Source: RDXT01 sp033765305 (GTDB taxonomy: Bacteria > Bacteroidota > Bacteroidia > J057). From it: a stretch of 64,000 nt of DNA. The stretch spans positions 186,001 through 250,000 of the forward strand of contig JANRID010000016.1 in the NCBI GenBank assembly GCA_033765305.1. Direction: 5' to 3'. Below, one piece after another: positions 26,464 through 37,537 of the stretch (position 1 is the first letter of the stretch; each line of letters opens with the position of its first letter). The position numbers and the translations under genes were made by a program. The notes beneath the pieces were generated by a model. That model was not told the DNA's origin and did no database searches. It was given only the letters and a program-made list of their open reading frames with translations.

Positions 26464-26702
26464 GGCTTCCGCTCCGCCCATTCCTGCCACATCCGGCGCT
26501 TGACGGCATCGCCGAAGACGGAGATGCCGCTGTTGACCCCTATCAGGCCCAGCGTTCCGAGCAGGCCCCACTGCCACCAGGGAGCTGCGGCGCTTTTCCA
26601 GATAATGGCTTCGCCGGTGAGGCTGAGGCCCAGGCCGATGAGGGTGAGGCCGAGCGGTGCCATCCATTTCCAGGCGCGGGGGTTGACGGGAGGAACAGCC
26701 AT
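26460..26702 (-). CDS. Small two-helix membrane protein
   Basis: 80 residues from ATG 26702. Two hydrophobic segments, PLGLTLIGLGLSLTGEAIIW and WGLLGTLGLIGVNSGISVFG, then a basic, Trp-containing tail. Translationally coupled to the following hypothetical gene. Function unknown. Confidence 0.65.
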   Translation of the reverse strand: MAVPPVNPRAWKWMAPLGLTLIGLGLSLTGEAIIWKSAAAPWWQWGLLGTLGLIGVNSGISVFGDAVKRRMWQEWAERKP

Positions 26703-26918
26703 AGGTGTAGCGTATCGTGTAAATGTGCATAAAAATATGCTTCGGATGCAGTCGCGCGCCCGTTTCTTACAAGCAGGGCACCTGCATCCCAAGGCCCGGA
26801 CCGCAGGCCGGGCCCCGGATATACCCGCTTCTGCGGCAATTTGTTGCGGCTTCTTACCTGCTTAGATCTGCGGCGGGCGCGGATTGGTCCTGTAAGACGG
26901 GAAGCGGAAGTTTACACC

Positions 26919-27602
26919 ATGAAAACAGGCCGGGATATGAACAGGGTATTGCAGATATGGGTGCTGGGGGCCTGCCTGGGGCCGCTGGCAGCCGCGGCGC
27001 AGATGCCGGGTGCCCTGCTGGCTGGCGATCTGCCCTATGACCGCCAGATGGCGCTGGCCAGTGCCGGCGAAGCAGACCTGCCGCAGGGCTTGTGGCATAC
27101 CCATGCGGCATCGCGCTACGGCGGCGAGCTGATCACCTGTGATCTGATCCCCGCGCCGGACGGTGTCCGGATTCTCTGGACGACCGGGGCAGAGTGGCGG
27201 AGCCGGGTGTTTCTGATCGAACGGATGCGGCCCGACGGCAGATTTGCCGTCATTGGCCAGCAGCGTGCCGCCGGATTCAGCCGGAGCCTGATGCCGTACG
27301 AATTTGCCGATGCAGCTCCGCCGGCAGGCCGGCAGGTATACCGGCTGCGCCAGCTCGATGAAAACGGAGGCAGCCATACCGGCCCCGAACTGGTGTACGA
27401 CCCGTCCGAGTTCCAGGGCATGGCCCTGGCACCGGATGCAGGCCTGGTCCGGATTACCGTGGTGGACCAGGAAGGACGCCCGCTTGCCGTAGCGGTCCGG
27501 GGGGCGGACGAATTGAATATACATCAATTGCCGGCCGGAGCTTGGGCGCTCCGGATCGAGCAGCAGGGCGCCGTGCGGGATATTCCCTTGCACCGCCCAT
27601 AG
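26919..27602 (+). CDS. Secreted hypothetical protein with a degenerate sorting-like tail
   Basis: 227 residues from ATG 26919 (MKTGRDMNRV...LAAAAQ signal peptide). The middle carries the sorting-domain-adjacent module of T9SS cargo in degenerate form (FLIERMRPDGRFAVIGQQ, YRLRQLDENGG). The last 50 residues (VVDQEGRPL, LPAGAWALRIEQQG) resemble the second half of a type A sorting domain but lack the PNP motif. Secretion by T9SS is therefore uncertain. Confidence 0.6.
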   Translation: MKTGRDMNRVLQIWVLGACLGPLAAAAQMPGALLAGDLPYDRQMALASAGEADLPQGLWHTHAASRYGGELITCDLIPAPDGVRILWTTGAEWRSRVFLIERMRPDGRFAVIGQQRAAGFSRSLMPYEFADAAPPAGRQVYRLRQLDENGGSHTGPELVYDPSEFQGMALAPDAGLVRITVVDQEGRPLAVAVRGADELNIHQLPAGAWALRIEQQGAVRDIPLHRP

Positions 27603-27648
27603 TCTCTACAGCACGACACCATATTTTTTCATTCCCATACACACACCA

Positions 27649-27677
27649 GCGCCGCAGAACGTCAGGTTCTGCGGCGC
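27649..27677. terminator. Hairpin between convergent genes
   Basis: A 12-bp perfect stem (27649-27660 with 27666-27677), loop GTCAG, between the converging secreted-protein gene and the yceI-family gene. No T-run on either side, so termination strength is uncertain. Confidence 0.55.
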
Positions 27678-27708
27678 ATCGTATCGGTTCAGGATCAGGC
27701 TGCTGGGC

Positions 27709-28254
27709 TTAGCCCTGCTTCACCAGCTCGATGTTGATGAGCAGGCGCACTTCGTCGCTGACCACCACGGCGCCAGCCTCGGTCACCACATCCCAAAGCA
27801 GGCCGTAGGACTTGCGGCTGATCTTGCCGCTTACCTCGAAACCTGCACGGGTAAAGCCCCAGGGATCAGTTTGGATGCCGCCGTACACGACCTCCAGCTT
27901 CACCGGCTGGGTGGTGCCGCGGATCGTCAGGTCGCCGGTCAGGATATACTGGTCGCCTTCGGCATGGACCAGGGACGAAGAGACGAATTCAAGCTTCGGA
28001 TGGCTGGGCGCATCGAAAAAGTCGGGCGACTTCAGGTGGTTGTCGCGGTCGGTCTGGCCCGTGCTCAGGCTGTCGATGTCGGCGGAGAAGCGGATCGAAG
28101 CGTTTTCAAAGCTGTCGCCTTCGGTCTCGGCAGCGGCGTCGAACTGCTGGAAAGAGCCGGTCACGGTGGAAATCACCATGTGGCGGACTTTGAACTGTAC
28201 TTCGGTGTGGGTAGGGTCTACCTTCCAGAGGGTTTTGGTCAGTACGGAGCTCAT
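27709..28254 (-). CDS. YceI family protein
   Basis: 181 residues covering the whole YceI domain: WKVDPTHTEVQFKVRHMVISTVTG at the start, DRDNHLKSPDFFDAPSHPK in the middle and DEVRLLINIELVK at the end. The family forms a lipocalin-like barrel that binds isoprenoid chains. No signal peptide is present, unlike E. coli YceI, so this copy appears to be cytosolic. A convergent hairpin follows it. Confidence 0.92.
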   Translation of the reverse strand: MSSVLTKTLWKVDPTHTEVQFKVRHMVISTVTGSFQQFDAAAETEGDSFENASIRFSADIDSLSTGQTDRDNHLKSPDFFDAPSHPKLEFVSSSLVHAEGDQYILTGDLTIRGTTQPVKLEVVYGGIQTDPWGFTRAGFEVSGKISRKSYGLLWDVVTEAGAVVVSDEVRLLINIELVKQG

Positions 28255-28374
28255 GTGACGGGAGATTGAGTGTTGGAGAATTGATCAGTGTTTAAACATT
28301 AAACGAAGCATGCGCCAAAAAGTTTGAGCCCGCAGCACATTTTTCACGGGATCCGATGCAGGGGGGCGGCAGCT

Positions 28375-29253
28375 TCAGCGGAAGCGCCTCCGGAACCAGC
28401 TCCAGAGCCGTTTCCACCACGGCAGCTTCGGGGCCGGGGCATCCGGAGGCGGTGCGAGCCGGGGCGCCGCAATCACCAGTGCGGACGGCCCGCCGACGCG
28501 GCGCAGCAGCTCCGGCATCCGCCGCAGGGCCGCATCGTAGCCCAGCTGGTAGATTTCATCGGCCTTGCCCAGATCGAAGAAGCGGTATTGGGTCACCTCC
28601 GGCTCGATGGCCAGATCGCAGGCTGCCAGCCGGGGGGCCACATTGCTCCACATCACCAGGTCGATGGTCCGGTAGGCGGCTTCCGGCAGGCCCTCCAGTT
28701 TGCTGATCGGCAGCACCGGCGTCACATTGACCCCGATCACGAAGAGCCCGGCCTCGCGCAGCGGCTCGATGGGCAGGTTGTTGAGGACGCCGCCGTCGGC
28801 ATACCACTGGCCGCCGATCTCGCGGGGGCGGAACAGCACCGGAATGGCGGCAGACGCTGCGACAACCTCAGCCAGATCGCCCTGGTGCAGAATTTCGGCG
28901 GAGCCGGTGCTGAAATTGGTCACCGAGATAAACAGCCGCCGCTGCAGCGCCCCGAAGCTGTTTTCAGGAATCAGCGACTTGAACATCTCCACGATGTAGC
29001 CATTGTCCACGAGGCCGGCGGAGGGAATGCCGACCCGGAAGAGCTTGAGCAGGGAAGACTCCTTGAAGATGTGGAGAATTTCCTTGGGGCTGCGCCCTGC
29101 GGCATACAGGGCGCCGACGAGGGCGCCGGCACTGGCACCGCTGACCCATCGGGGCGAGATGCCATGCTCTTCCAGCGCCTGCAGGACGCCCAGGTGTGCA
29201 ATGCCGCGGGCGCCGCCGCCTGCGAGCGCGATCCCGATCGTGGGTTGAGACAT
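28375..29253 (-). CDS. Patatin-like phospholipase (RssA-type)
   Basis: 292 residues. Oxyanion loop GGGARGIAHLG (12-22), nucleophile elbow GASAG with S41, and the catalytic Asp in YADGG (D153) form the Ser-Asp dyad. The C-terminus is Pro-rich and ends in a Trp/Arg cluster (WWKRLWSWFRRRFR) that could attach it to membranes. Acyl hydrolase of unknown substrate. No signal peptide. Confidence 0.93.
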   Translation of the reverse strand: MSQPTIGIALAGGGARGIAHLGVLQALEEHGISPRWVSGASAGALVGALYAAGRSPKEILHIFKESSLLKLFRVGIPSAGLVDNGYIVEMFKSLIPENSFGALQRRLFISVTNFSTGSAEILHQGDLAEVVAASAAIPVLFRPREIGGQWYADGGVLNNLPIEPLREAGLFVIGVNVTPVLPISKLEGLPEAAYRTIDLVMWSNVAPRLAACDLAIEPEVTQYRFFDLGKADEIYQLGYDAALRRMPELLRRVGGPSALVIAAPRLAPPPDAPAPKLPWWKRLWSWFRRRFR

Positions 29254-29313
29254 GGCGCGGATGTTACGGTTGACCCTGCAAACAACGGGAATTTTCCGCT
29301 GCCGGAAAACGCC

Positions 29314-29344
29314 TTGCCCTGCTGCCTGCTGCCGTGTACCTTTG
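29314..29344 (+). promoter_or_regulatory. Bacteroidota promoter of fmt
   Basis: TTG (29314-29316), 20 nt spacer, then TACCTTTG (29337-29344), an exact TAnnTTTG -7 element. It ends 4 nt before the chosen ATG (29349), implying a nearly leaderless transcript and supporting that start. Confidence 0.6.
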
Positions 29345-29348
29345 CTGC

Positions 29349-30272
29349 ATGCGAATTGTATTTATGGGGACTCCGGAGTTTGCCGTAGCGAGCCTGGATG
29401 CGCTCCGCAGCGACGGACAGGAGATCGCGGCCGTGGTGACTGCGCCGGACAAGCCCGCGGGCCGCGGGCGGCAGGTCCAGCCTTCGGCGGTCAAAGCCTA
29501 TGCCCAGGCGCAGGGCCTGACCCTGCTGCAGCCTGAACGGCTCAAATCGCCTGCCTTCCTCGACGCACTCCGCGCCCTGGAGCCCGATCTGGCCGTGGTG
29601 GTTGCCTTCCGGATGCTGCCCGAAGCCGTCTGGCGCATTCCGCGCCTGGGCACCTTCAACCTGCACGCCTCCCTGCTGCCCGACTACCGGGGCGCCGCGC
29701 CCATCAACTGGGCGATCATCAATGGCGAGACCCGCTCCGGGGCGACGACTTTTCTCATTGACCGTGAAATCGATACGGGCAGCCTGCTGCTCCAGGAGGC
29801 AGTGGATATCCCGCTGCACTGGAATGCCGGAGACCTGCACGACGCCCTGATGACGCTCGGCGCCCGGCTGGTGGTGGAGACCGTGCACGGCCTTGGCGCC
29901 GGTACGCTGGCCGCGCGTCCGCAGGACGCGGATCTGTTCCGCCATCCTGCCCCCAAGCTCTTCCCCGAAGATGGCTGCATCCGCTGGGAGCAGCCCGCCG
30001 AACAGGTCTATAACCGCATCCGCGGGCTTTCGCCCTATCCGGCAGCCTGGACCCGTCTGGACGGCAAGCTCTTCAAGGTATACGCCGCTTCGCGCACCGG
30101 CCTGGCAGCCGGCGCGGCCCCCGGCACGCTGCAGCCCGAAAGGGACCGTCTGCTTGCGCATTGCGCCGATGAGTGGCTTCAGCTCGATTCCGTGCAGCTG
30201 GAAGGCAAAAAGCGCATGTCTGCCGCCGAATTTCTCCGGGGCATCAAGCAGTTGCCTGCCGTATTCGGCTGA
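29349..30272 (+). CDS. fmt: Methionyl-tRNA formyltransferase
   Basis: 307 residues from ATG 29349. MRIVFMGTPEFAV at the N-terminus, the 10-formyltetrahydrofolate-binding catalytic segment NLHASLLPDYRGAAPINWA, and ETRSGATTF are family hallmarks; the C-terminal tRNA-binding domain is present. Formylates initiator Met-tRNA. Alone on its strand, with its own promoter just upstream. Length is normal. Confidence 0.96.
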   Translation: MRIVFMGTPEFAVASLDALRSDGQEIAAVVTAPDKPAGRGRQVQPSAVKAYAQAQGLTLLQPERLKSPAFLDALRALEPDLAVVVAFRMLPEAVWRIPRLGTFNLHASLLPDYRGAAPINWAIINGETRSGATTFLIDREIDTGSLLLQEAVDIPLHWNAGDLHDALMTLGARLVVETVHGLGAGTLAARPQDADLFRHPAPKLFPEDGCIRWEQPAEQVYNRIRGLSPYPAAWTRLDGKLFKVYAASRTGLAAGAAPGTLQPERDRLLAHCADEWLQLDSVQLEGKKRMSAAEFLRGIKQLPAVFG

Positions 30273-30326
30273 AGCCTCCAACACAAGCGCCCGTTTCCGC
30301 GTACCATCCCCATCAGATCTGTTCCC

Positions 30327-30908
30327 GTGACCCGATACCGCAGCACCCATTACCCCGGCTCCCGGCGCGCATTCCTCATCATGCAGGAATATGCGATGCA
30401 GTATTATGCAGGGCTGACGATGCTGATTCTGCTGGGCGCCATGCTGGGCATCCTGTCGGGCCGCGCGGGGGTAGGGCTGCTCTGGGGGGTGGGCCTCGCC
30501 GAAGCCGCTGCGGTCGGCCTTGGAAATCTCCTGGCCTACGGCAAGCTTCAGCGCACCATTGCCGAAATCTTCTTCGTCGGGGAGCAGTTTACAATCATCT
30601 CGGTGTACGAGATCATCCACGAAAAACCGCAGCAGGCCTTCCCCCTGGCCTATGCCAATCCCCGCATCAGCCCCGACCGCAGCCGCGTCACCATTCATTA
30701 CCACGACCGGGTGATGGTGCTGCGGCGTGAAGACTGGGAGGAATTCGACCTGATCTGCGAATGGCTGTTTTCCCGGCGGCCCTGGAGCCTCAGCCAGATC
30801 CGGCAGGTATGGCCCGGGGTATTGCCTCAGACCCGCCGCCCGGCACAGCCTGACGGGCAAAACCCGGAAGATCCGCCGCCTGCGCCGGAGCCGCCTCCGG
30901 CTCAGTAA
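30327..30908 (+). CDS. Two-helix membrane protein with soluble tail, hypothetical
   Basis: 193 residues from GTG 30327; ATG 30381 is an alternative that removes the basic N-terminus. Two membrane segments (about 27-62) are followed by a soluble region containing EQFTIISVYEIIHE and RSRVTIHYHDRVMVLRRE, then a Pro-rich tail. Resembles small PH-like membrane proteins but I do not recognise the family. Its end overlaps the convergent peptidase gene by 7 nt. Confidence 0.6.
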   Translation: MTRYRSTHYPGSRRAFLIMQEYAMQYYAGLTMLILLGAMLGILSGRAGVGLLWGVGLAEAAAVGLGNLLAYGKLQRTIAEIFFVGEQFTIISVYEIIHEKPQQAFPLAYANPRISPDRSRVTIHYHDRVMVLRREDWEEFDLICEWLFSRRPWSLSQIRQVWPGVLPQTRRPAQPDGQNPEDPPPAPEPPPAQ

Positions 30909-32188
30909 GCCAGCGTTTCGATCAAGGCACTGAAGAGCGCGTGCAGCTCCGCAAAGCGCGAGAGCGGCAGCACTTCGGGCCGGTCGTGCACGTCGTGATA
31001 GTGCGGCGGCCCGCCCAGGGTATAGATGAACAGGCCCGGCACCCCGCGCTGCAGGAAGAAGAAATGGTCGCTGTTGGGCGCATTTTTGCGGGCACGGACA
31101 GACGGCACGGCCTGGAGGCGGTCGTTAAGGGCGGAAAGCTGCGCCAGCGCGCCGCCGTGTTCGATTCCGCCTACGGCCATGATGCCCTGGTCGCCGTTGC
31201 CCATGAGATCCAGGTTGAGGAGAAAGCGGATGCGGCTCAGGGGAATGAGCGGCTGCTGCTCCACATAAAACTGCGAGCCGGCCAGGCCGGCCTCCTCCCC
31301 GCCAAACGCGATGAACAGCAGCCCGCAGCGCGGGCGCTGCCCGGCGAAATGCTCCGCCAGGGCCAGCAGCATCGCGATGCCGGAGGCATTGTCGTTGGCG
31401 CCGGCAAATACAGCGCCTGAATAGGCGCCCAGATGGTCGTAATGGGCCGTGATGGCAATCACCGTGTCGGTCTGGCCGGGCAGCAGGGCAAGCACATTCT
31501 GGCTGCGCAGGGTGCTGTCGGCGGCCCGCACGTGCCCCTGCGCGCGGGAGAGGCGCGCGGGCAGCCGATCGGCCAGCACTTCCAGCACCGGCACCGGATA
31601 CGCCTGCCGGGCGTACGCAGCGGTCAGTTTTTCCTGTACCACGATCACAGCCGCCGGCTGCTGCGCCAGCAGGGCTTCGATGCGCTGCGGCACGCTGGAC
31701 AGATCTTGGTACCGCGTGCGCGCGCCGGGGTCGTTGGCCAGTTCCGGAGGCCAGCCTGCGCGGAACAGCGCGATGCGTCCTTGCAGCCGGGATGCGCCGG
31801 GCGCCAGCCCGTAGCCGGCATCCGCGACTTTGCCCCGGAAATCGCCGGTGCCGCTGGCGCCGTGCGCAATCCAGGCCTCGCCCGGCGGCAGGTCCGCCGC
31901 GCCAAACCGGAGGCTTGCATCCAGGATGACATGGGTCCGGAGGGGAAAGGGCTGGAAAAAGCCCCCGGCTCCCGCAGGCTCAAGCCCCAGCGCGGCAAAC
32001 CGTTCCGCCAGGTAGCGTGCCGCAGTTTCGTGCCCGGCCTGCTGGTATCCGCGGCCTGCCATCGCCGGCGAGCAGAGGGTATCCACCGTCCGGCGGGCCC
32101 TGGCCAGCAGCGCCTCCGGGCCGGACTGGGCATGCAGATGCAGGAAAATTGTGCTGGTTATCAGCAAACTACCTAAACGCTTGTACAT
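30902..32188 (-). CDS. Secreted M28 family zinc aminopeptidase
   Basis: 428 residues with a signal peptide (MYKRLGSLLITSTIFLHLHA). A PA-type insert precedes the catalytic domain. Metal ligands and catalytic residues are visible: AHYDHLG, GANDNASG, GGEEAGL, NLDLMG and the final PHYHDVHDRPE. Removes N-terminal residues from peptides in the periplasm or outside. Start chosen at the signal peptide; upstream frame is antisense to the next gene. Confidence 0.92.
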   Translation of the reverse strand: MYKRLGSLLITSTIFLHLHAQSGPEALLARARRTVDTLCSPAMAGRGYQQAGHETAARYLAERFAALGLEPAGAGGFFQPFPLRTHVILDASLRFGAADLPPGEAWIAHGASGTGDFRGKVADAGYGLAPGASRLQGRIALFRAGWPPELANDPGARTRYQDLSSVPQRIEALLAQQPAAVIVVQEKLTAAYARQAYPVPVLEVLADRLPARLSRAQGHVRAADSTLRSQNVLALLPGQTDTVIAITAHYDHLGAYSGAVFAGANDNASGIAMLLALAEHFAGQRPRCGLLFIAFGGEEAGLAGSQFYVEQQPLIPLSRIRFLLNLDLMGNGDQGIMAVGGIEHGGALAQLSALNDRLQAVPSVRARKNAPNSDHFFFLQRGVPGLFIYTLGGPPHYHDVHDRPEVLPLSRFAELHALFSALIETLAY

Positions 32189-32239
32189 ATGCCGGGGTTT
32201 GCGGGCAGGCAATTGCTGCGAAACTAGCATCTTTGCCGC

Positions 32240-33172
32240 ATGAATACGCTGGTAATCGACAAGTTTCCCCAGGACTTTCTGGATGCGCTGGCCGCCATGC
32301 CGCTGCGGCTGACCTATGTGCCGGATGCCGACCGGGCCGCCATCCTGCCCCTGCTGGCCGATACGGAGATTCTGATTCTCAACAGCAAAATCCAGGTGGA
32401 CCGCGAAGCGGCCGATGCAGCGCCCCGCCTGCGGCGGGTCATCCGCGCCGGGGTCGGGATGGACCACATCGATCTGGAGTACCTCGCCTCGCGCGGGGTG
32501 GAGGCGCTGTTCACGGCCGGCGCCAACGCCGACTCGGTAGGCGAGCAGGCCGTGGGCATGCTGCTGGCGCTGCGGCACAACCTGCTGCGCGCAGATCAGG
32601 AGGTGCGGCAGTTCATCTGGCGGCGCGAGGCCAACCGAGGCGCCGAGATCGGCGGCAAGACCGTCGGCATCATCGGCTACGGCCACACGGGCCGGGCCGT
32701 TGCCCGCAAGCTGTCGGGGTTCGGCTGCCGGGTGCTGGCCTACGACAAATATCTCAGCGGATACGGGGATGCCTTCGCCGCCGAAGCGCCGCTGGAGCAG
32801 ATCTATGCGGAGGCGGAGATCCTCACGCTGCATGTGCCGCTGACGGCGGAAACGCGCCACTGGATCGATTCGGAGCGCATCGCGCGCTTCGCGCAGCCCT
32901 TCCTGCTGCTCAATCTGGCGCGGGGGCCCATCGTGCACCTCGGCTCGCTGCTGGCCGCGCTGGACAGCGGACAGATCCCGGCTGCTGCGCTGGATGTGCT
33001 GGAGAACGAGCGCATGGACAAGCTGACCGATGCGCAGCGGGCGGAATATGCGGACCTGTTTGCGCGGCAGAATGTCATCGTCACCCCGCACATCGGCGGG
33101 TGGTCGGTGGAGTCGCTGCGGAACATCAACAACGCCATTCTCCGCCTCGTGGCGGAGATACTGCCGGGCTGA
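32240..33172 (+). CDS. D-2-hydroxyacid dehydrogenase, 3-phosphoglycerate dehydrogenase-like
   Basis: 310 residues. Rossmann motif IIGYGHTGRAVARKL, catalytic Arg in LLNLARGPIV, Glu in the following region and the His of TPHIGGWS are all present. It lacks the ACT domain of long SerA forms. Neighbour of serS (convergent, 8 nt apart), which fits a role in serine synthesis, but other hydroxyacids are possible. Confidence 0.85.
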   Translation: MNTLVIDKFPQDFLDALAAMPLRLTYVPDADRAAILPLLADTEILILNSKIQVDREAADAAPRLRRVIRAGVGMDHIDLEYLASRGVEALFTAGANADSVGEQAVGMLLALRHNLLRADQEVRQFIWRREANRGAEIGGKTVGIIGYGHTGRAVARKLSGFGCRVLAYDKYLSGYGDAFAAEAPLEQIYAEAEILTLHVPLTAETRHWIDSERIARFAQPFLLLNLARGPIVHLGSLLAALDSGQIPAAALDVLENERMDKLTDAQRAEYADLFARQNVIVTPHIGGWSVESLRNINNAILRLVAEILPG

Positions 33173-33180
33173 GGCTTGCC

Positions 33181-34458
33181 TCAGCCGATCTGCGCAAACC
33201 GCGTGTAGGGCTGCAGGGCAGCCGGGATGCGGATGCTGCCGTCGGCCTGCTGGTGATTTTCGAGCAGGGCCGCCACAATGCGCGGCAGGGCCAGGGCGCT
33301 GCCGTTGAGCGAATGGGCAAGCTGGGTCTTTTTCTGGGCGTCGCGGAAGCGCAGCTTGAGGCGGTTGGTCTGGTAGGTTTCGAAATTGCTCACCGAGCTG
33401 ACCTCCAGCCAGCGTTCCTGGGCGGCGCTGAAGACTTCCAGATCGTAGGTTTTGGCCGAAGTAAAGCCCATATCGCCGCCGCAGAGCAGCAGCCGGCGGA
33501 AGGGGAGCTCCAGCGCATCGAGCAGGCCTTCCACATGCGCCACCATTTCTTCGAGGATCTGGTAGGAGTGTTCGGGGTGGGCAATCTGCACCAGCTCCAC
33601 CTTGTCGAACTGGTGGAGGCGGTTGAGGCCTTTGACATCCTTGCCGTAGGAGCCTGCCTCGCGGCGGAAGCAGGGCGTATAGCCGCAGTTGCGCACCGGA
33701 AGGTCCTTTTCCTCCAGAATCACATCGCGGTAGAGGTTGGTGATGGGCACTTCTGCGGTCGGGATGAGGTAGAGCTCATCGCGCTCCACATGGTACATCT
33801 GGCCTTCCTTGTCGGGCAGCTGGCCGGTGCCGAAGCCCGAGTCGCGGTTTACCACGAGGGGCGGCATGATCTCGGTATATCCGGCGGCGGTAGCGCGGTC
33901 GAGGAAGAAGGTAATCAGGGCGCGCTGGAGCGCGGCGCCCTGGCCTTTGTAGACGGGGAAGCCGGCCCCGGTGATTTTGACGCCCAGTTCCCAGTCGATG
34001 ATGTCGTGCTTCCGGGCCAGTTCCCAGTGGGGCAGCGCAGGGAAATTGAACGACGTTTTAATGTTATTCTGAAACACAACATCATTGTCTGCGGCATCTT
34101 TTCCCTGCGGAACCGACTCATGGGGGGTATTGGGCAGGGTGGTGAGCAGCTGCAGCTGCTGTGCTTCGAAGTCGGCGAGCTGCTTTTCGAGCTGCTGGAT
34201 GCGTTCTTTGGTCTGGGCAGTCCGGAGGCGCGCCTGTTCGGCGGCATCCTGGTTTCCTTCCTTGATCAGCTGGCCGATCGATTTCGACACTTGGTTGAGG
34301 TCGCTGCGCAGGGATTCGGCCTCGGTCAGGGCGCGGCGGCGGGCTTCATCGATGCCCAGCACCTGGCCTACGAGGTCGCGGGCGATGCCGACGCGTTTTT
34401 TTTCGAGGGCGGCAATCACAGCTTCGGTCTGGGTGCGCAGTTTGTTCAGTTCCAGCAT
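33181..34458 (-). CDS. serS: Seryl-tRNA synthetase
   Basis: 425 residues. The N-terminal long coiled-coil arm (about 1-105, MLELNKLRTQTEAV) binds tRNA-Ser. The class II catalytic core has motif 2 CFRREAGSYGKDVKGLNRLHQF and motif 3 LNGSALALPRIVAALLEN. TAEVPITN is the serine-binding TxE loop. Length and order are normal. Confidence 0.97.
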   Translation of the reverse strand: MLELNKLRTQTEAVIAALEKKRVGIARDLVGQVLGIDEARRRALTEAESLRSDLNQVSKSIGQLIKEGNQDAAEQARLRTAQTKERIQQLEKQLADFEAQQLQLLTTLPNTPHESVPQGKDAADNDVVFQNNIKTSFNFPALPHWELARKHDIIDWELGVKITGAGFPVYKGQGAALQRALITFFLDRATAAGYTEIMPPLVVNRDSGFGTGQLPDKEGQMYHVERDELYLIPTAEVPITNLYRDVILEEKDLPVRNCGYTPCFRREAGSYGKDVKGLNRLHQFDKVELVQIAHPEHSYQILEEMVAHVEGLLDALELPFRRLLLCGGDMGFTSAKTYDLEVFSAAQERWLEVSSVSNFETYQTNRLKLRFRDAQKKTQLAHSLNGSALALPRIVAALLENHQQADGSIRIPAALQPYTRFAQIG

Positions 34459-34697
34459 GGCTCAGAAATTTCCTGCGAAATAACAAAATGCCTGACATAT
34501 TCGTATAGGGCAAAGAAGGGCAGGGATTTTATTTTTGGAAAACTCCGCTCCCTTTACTTCCTTTGCATCACCGTACCCGCCGGAATGCAGCCTTTATCCT
34601 ACTGACGCCTGTTGTATTCCCTTCACCCACATGTTCCTCTTTCGATTCGCATTGAATCCCAGGAAGGATCTCTGGTATTTTGATGTAGCATGATTAT

Positions 34698-36704
<2,007 letters not shown>

Positions 36705-36728
36705 CGGGCCTGTCCTGCGGAATACAGC

Positions 36729-36756
36729 GCGGGAGCTGCCGGACGGCAGCTCCCGC
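36729..36756. terminator. Rho-gene terminator between convergent genes
   Basis: A 12-bp perfect stem (36729-36740 with 36745-36756) and 4-nt loop, 24 nt past the rho stop and 5 nt before the stop of the convergent Nudix gene. It could serve both. Confidence 0.7.
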
Positions 36757-36761
36757 TTCGG

Positions 36762-37439
36762 TTATGCCCCGGTGCGGACCCGGCCTTTCGACTCCAGCCA
36801 GAGGTAGATGTGCAGCAGGCCGTTGGTGTTGGTGACGAGGCGCAGGGCCTCGGGCACGCTGGCCAGCAGGGTGTAGGTGCGCTCGTGCTCCGAGGCTACG
36901 CCCAGCTCGCGTCCGTGAAAGGCTTCGATCTCGGCGCGCGGCAGGGTGAGTTCGCAGGCGTAGAAGTAGAAATACTCGTCCGAGGTGCCCGTGGAAGCAA
37001 AGTAAGGCGCTTCGTTCATGCGCCGGATCTGGTCGGGGCGGACAATGAGGCCTGCCTCTTCCTCCGCCTCCCGGAGCGCTACCTCGTCCGGGTCCTCGCT
37101 GCCGTCCACCATGCCGGCAATCATCTCGCAGATGAAGCCGCCGGTGGCGATGCGGCGCTGGCGCACGAGCAGGAGGTGCTCCTGGCCGGTCTCTGCCTCC
37201 GTGAGGCAGACCAGCAGGGAGACCACTCCGCCTTTGAGGAAGCAGACGGGCAGGAGCTTGAGTCCTTCGGGTGCCGTGGCGTCGGCGAGGAAGAGGGAGA
37301 AGAGGATCTCGCCGTTGTGGCGGCGGCGGGAGAAGATTTCCTCCACACCGTGCAGGGTGATGCCGTTGTGCTCGAGGGTCGACTGCCAGCGGCGGAATTT
37401 GTACGCGTCCTGGAGGCGTTCGGGGGCGGGCTGGTCCAT
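36762..37439 (-). CDS. Nudix hydrolase (ADP-sugar pyrophosphatase-like)
   Basis: 225 residues from ATG 37439. Complete Nudix box: GMVDGSEDPDEVALREAEEEAGL (GX5EX7REXXEEXGL). Upstream ETGQEHLLLVRQRRIATGGFICEMIAG resembles ADP-ribose and nucleoside-sugar pyrophosphatases. Substrate not determinable. Start chosen at MDQPAPE; the frame extends a little further upstream. Confidence 0.88.
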   Translation of the reverse strand: MDQPAPERLQDAYKFRRWQSTLEHNGITLHGVEEIFSRRRHNGEILFSLFLADATAPEGLKLLPVCFLKGGVVSLLVCLTEAETGQEHLLLVRQRRIATGGFICEMIAGMVDGSEDPDEVALREAEEEAGLIVRPDQIRRMNEAPYFASTGTSDEYFYFYACELTLPRAEIEAFHGRELGVASEHERTYTLLASVPEALRLVTNTNGLLHIYLWLESKGRVRTGA

Positions 37440-37537
37440 GATCCGGTAGGAATTGCGGGTGGAAATGGCTGCGAATCCCGCAGCGGCTACCAAATTACGC
37501 AGCCAACACGTATGTTTGCTGAAAACGGAATCAATCC

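Noticed and set aside
32017..34605. 862-codon ORF on + strand
   Set aside because: Covers the SerA-like gene in another frame and serS antisense; both real genes have full motifs.
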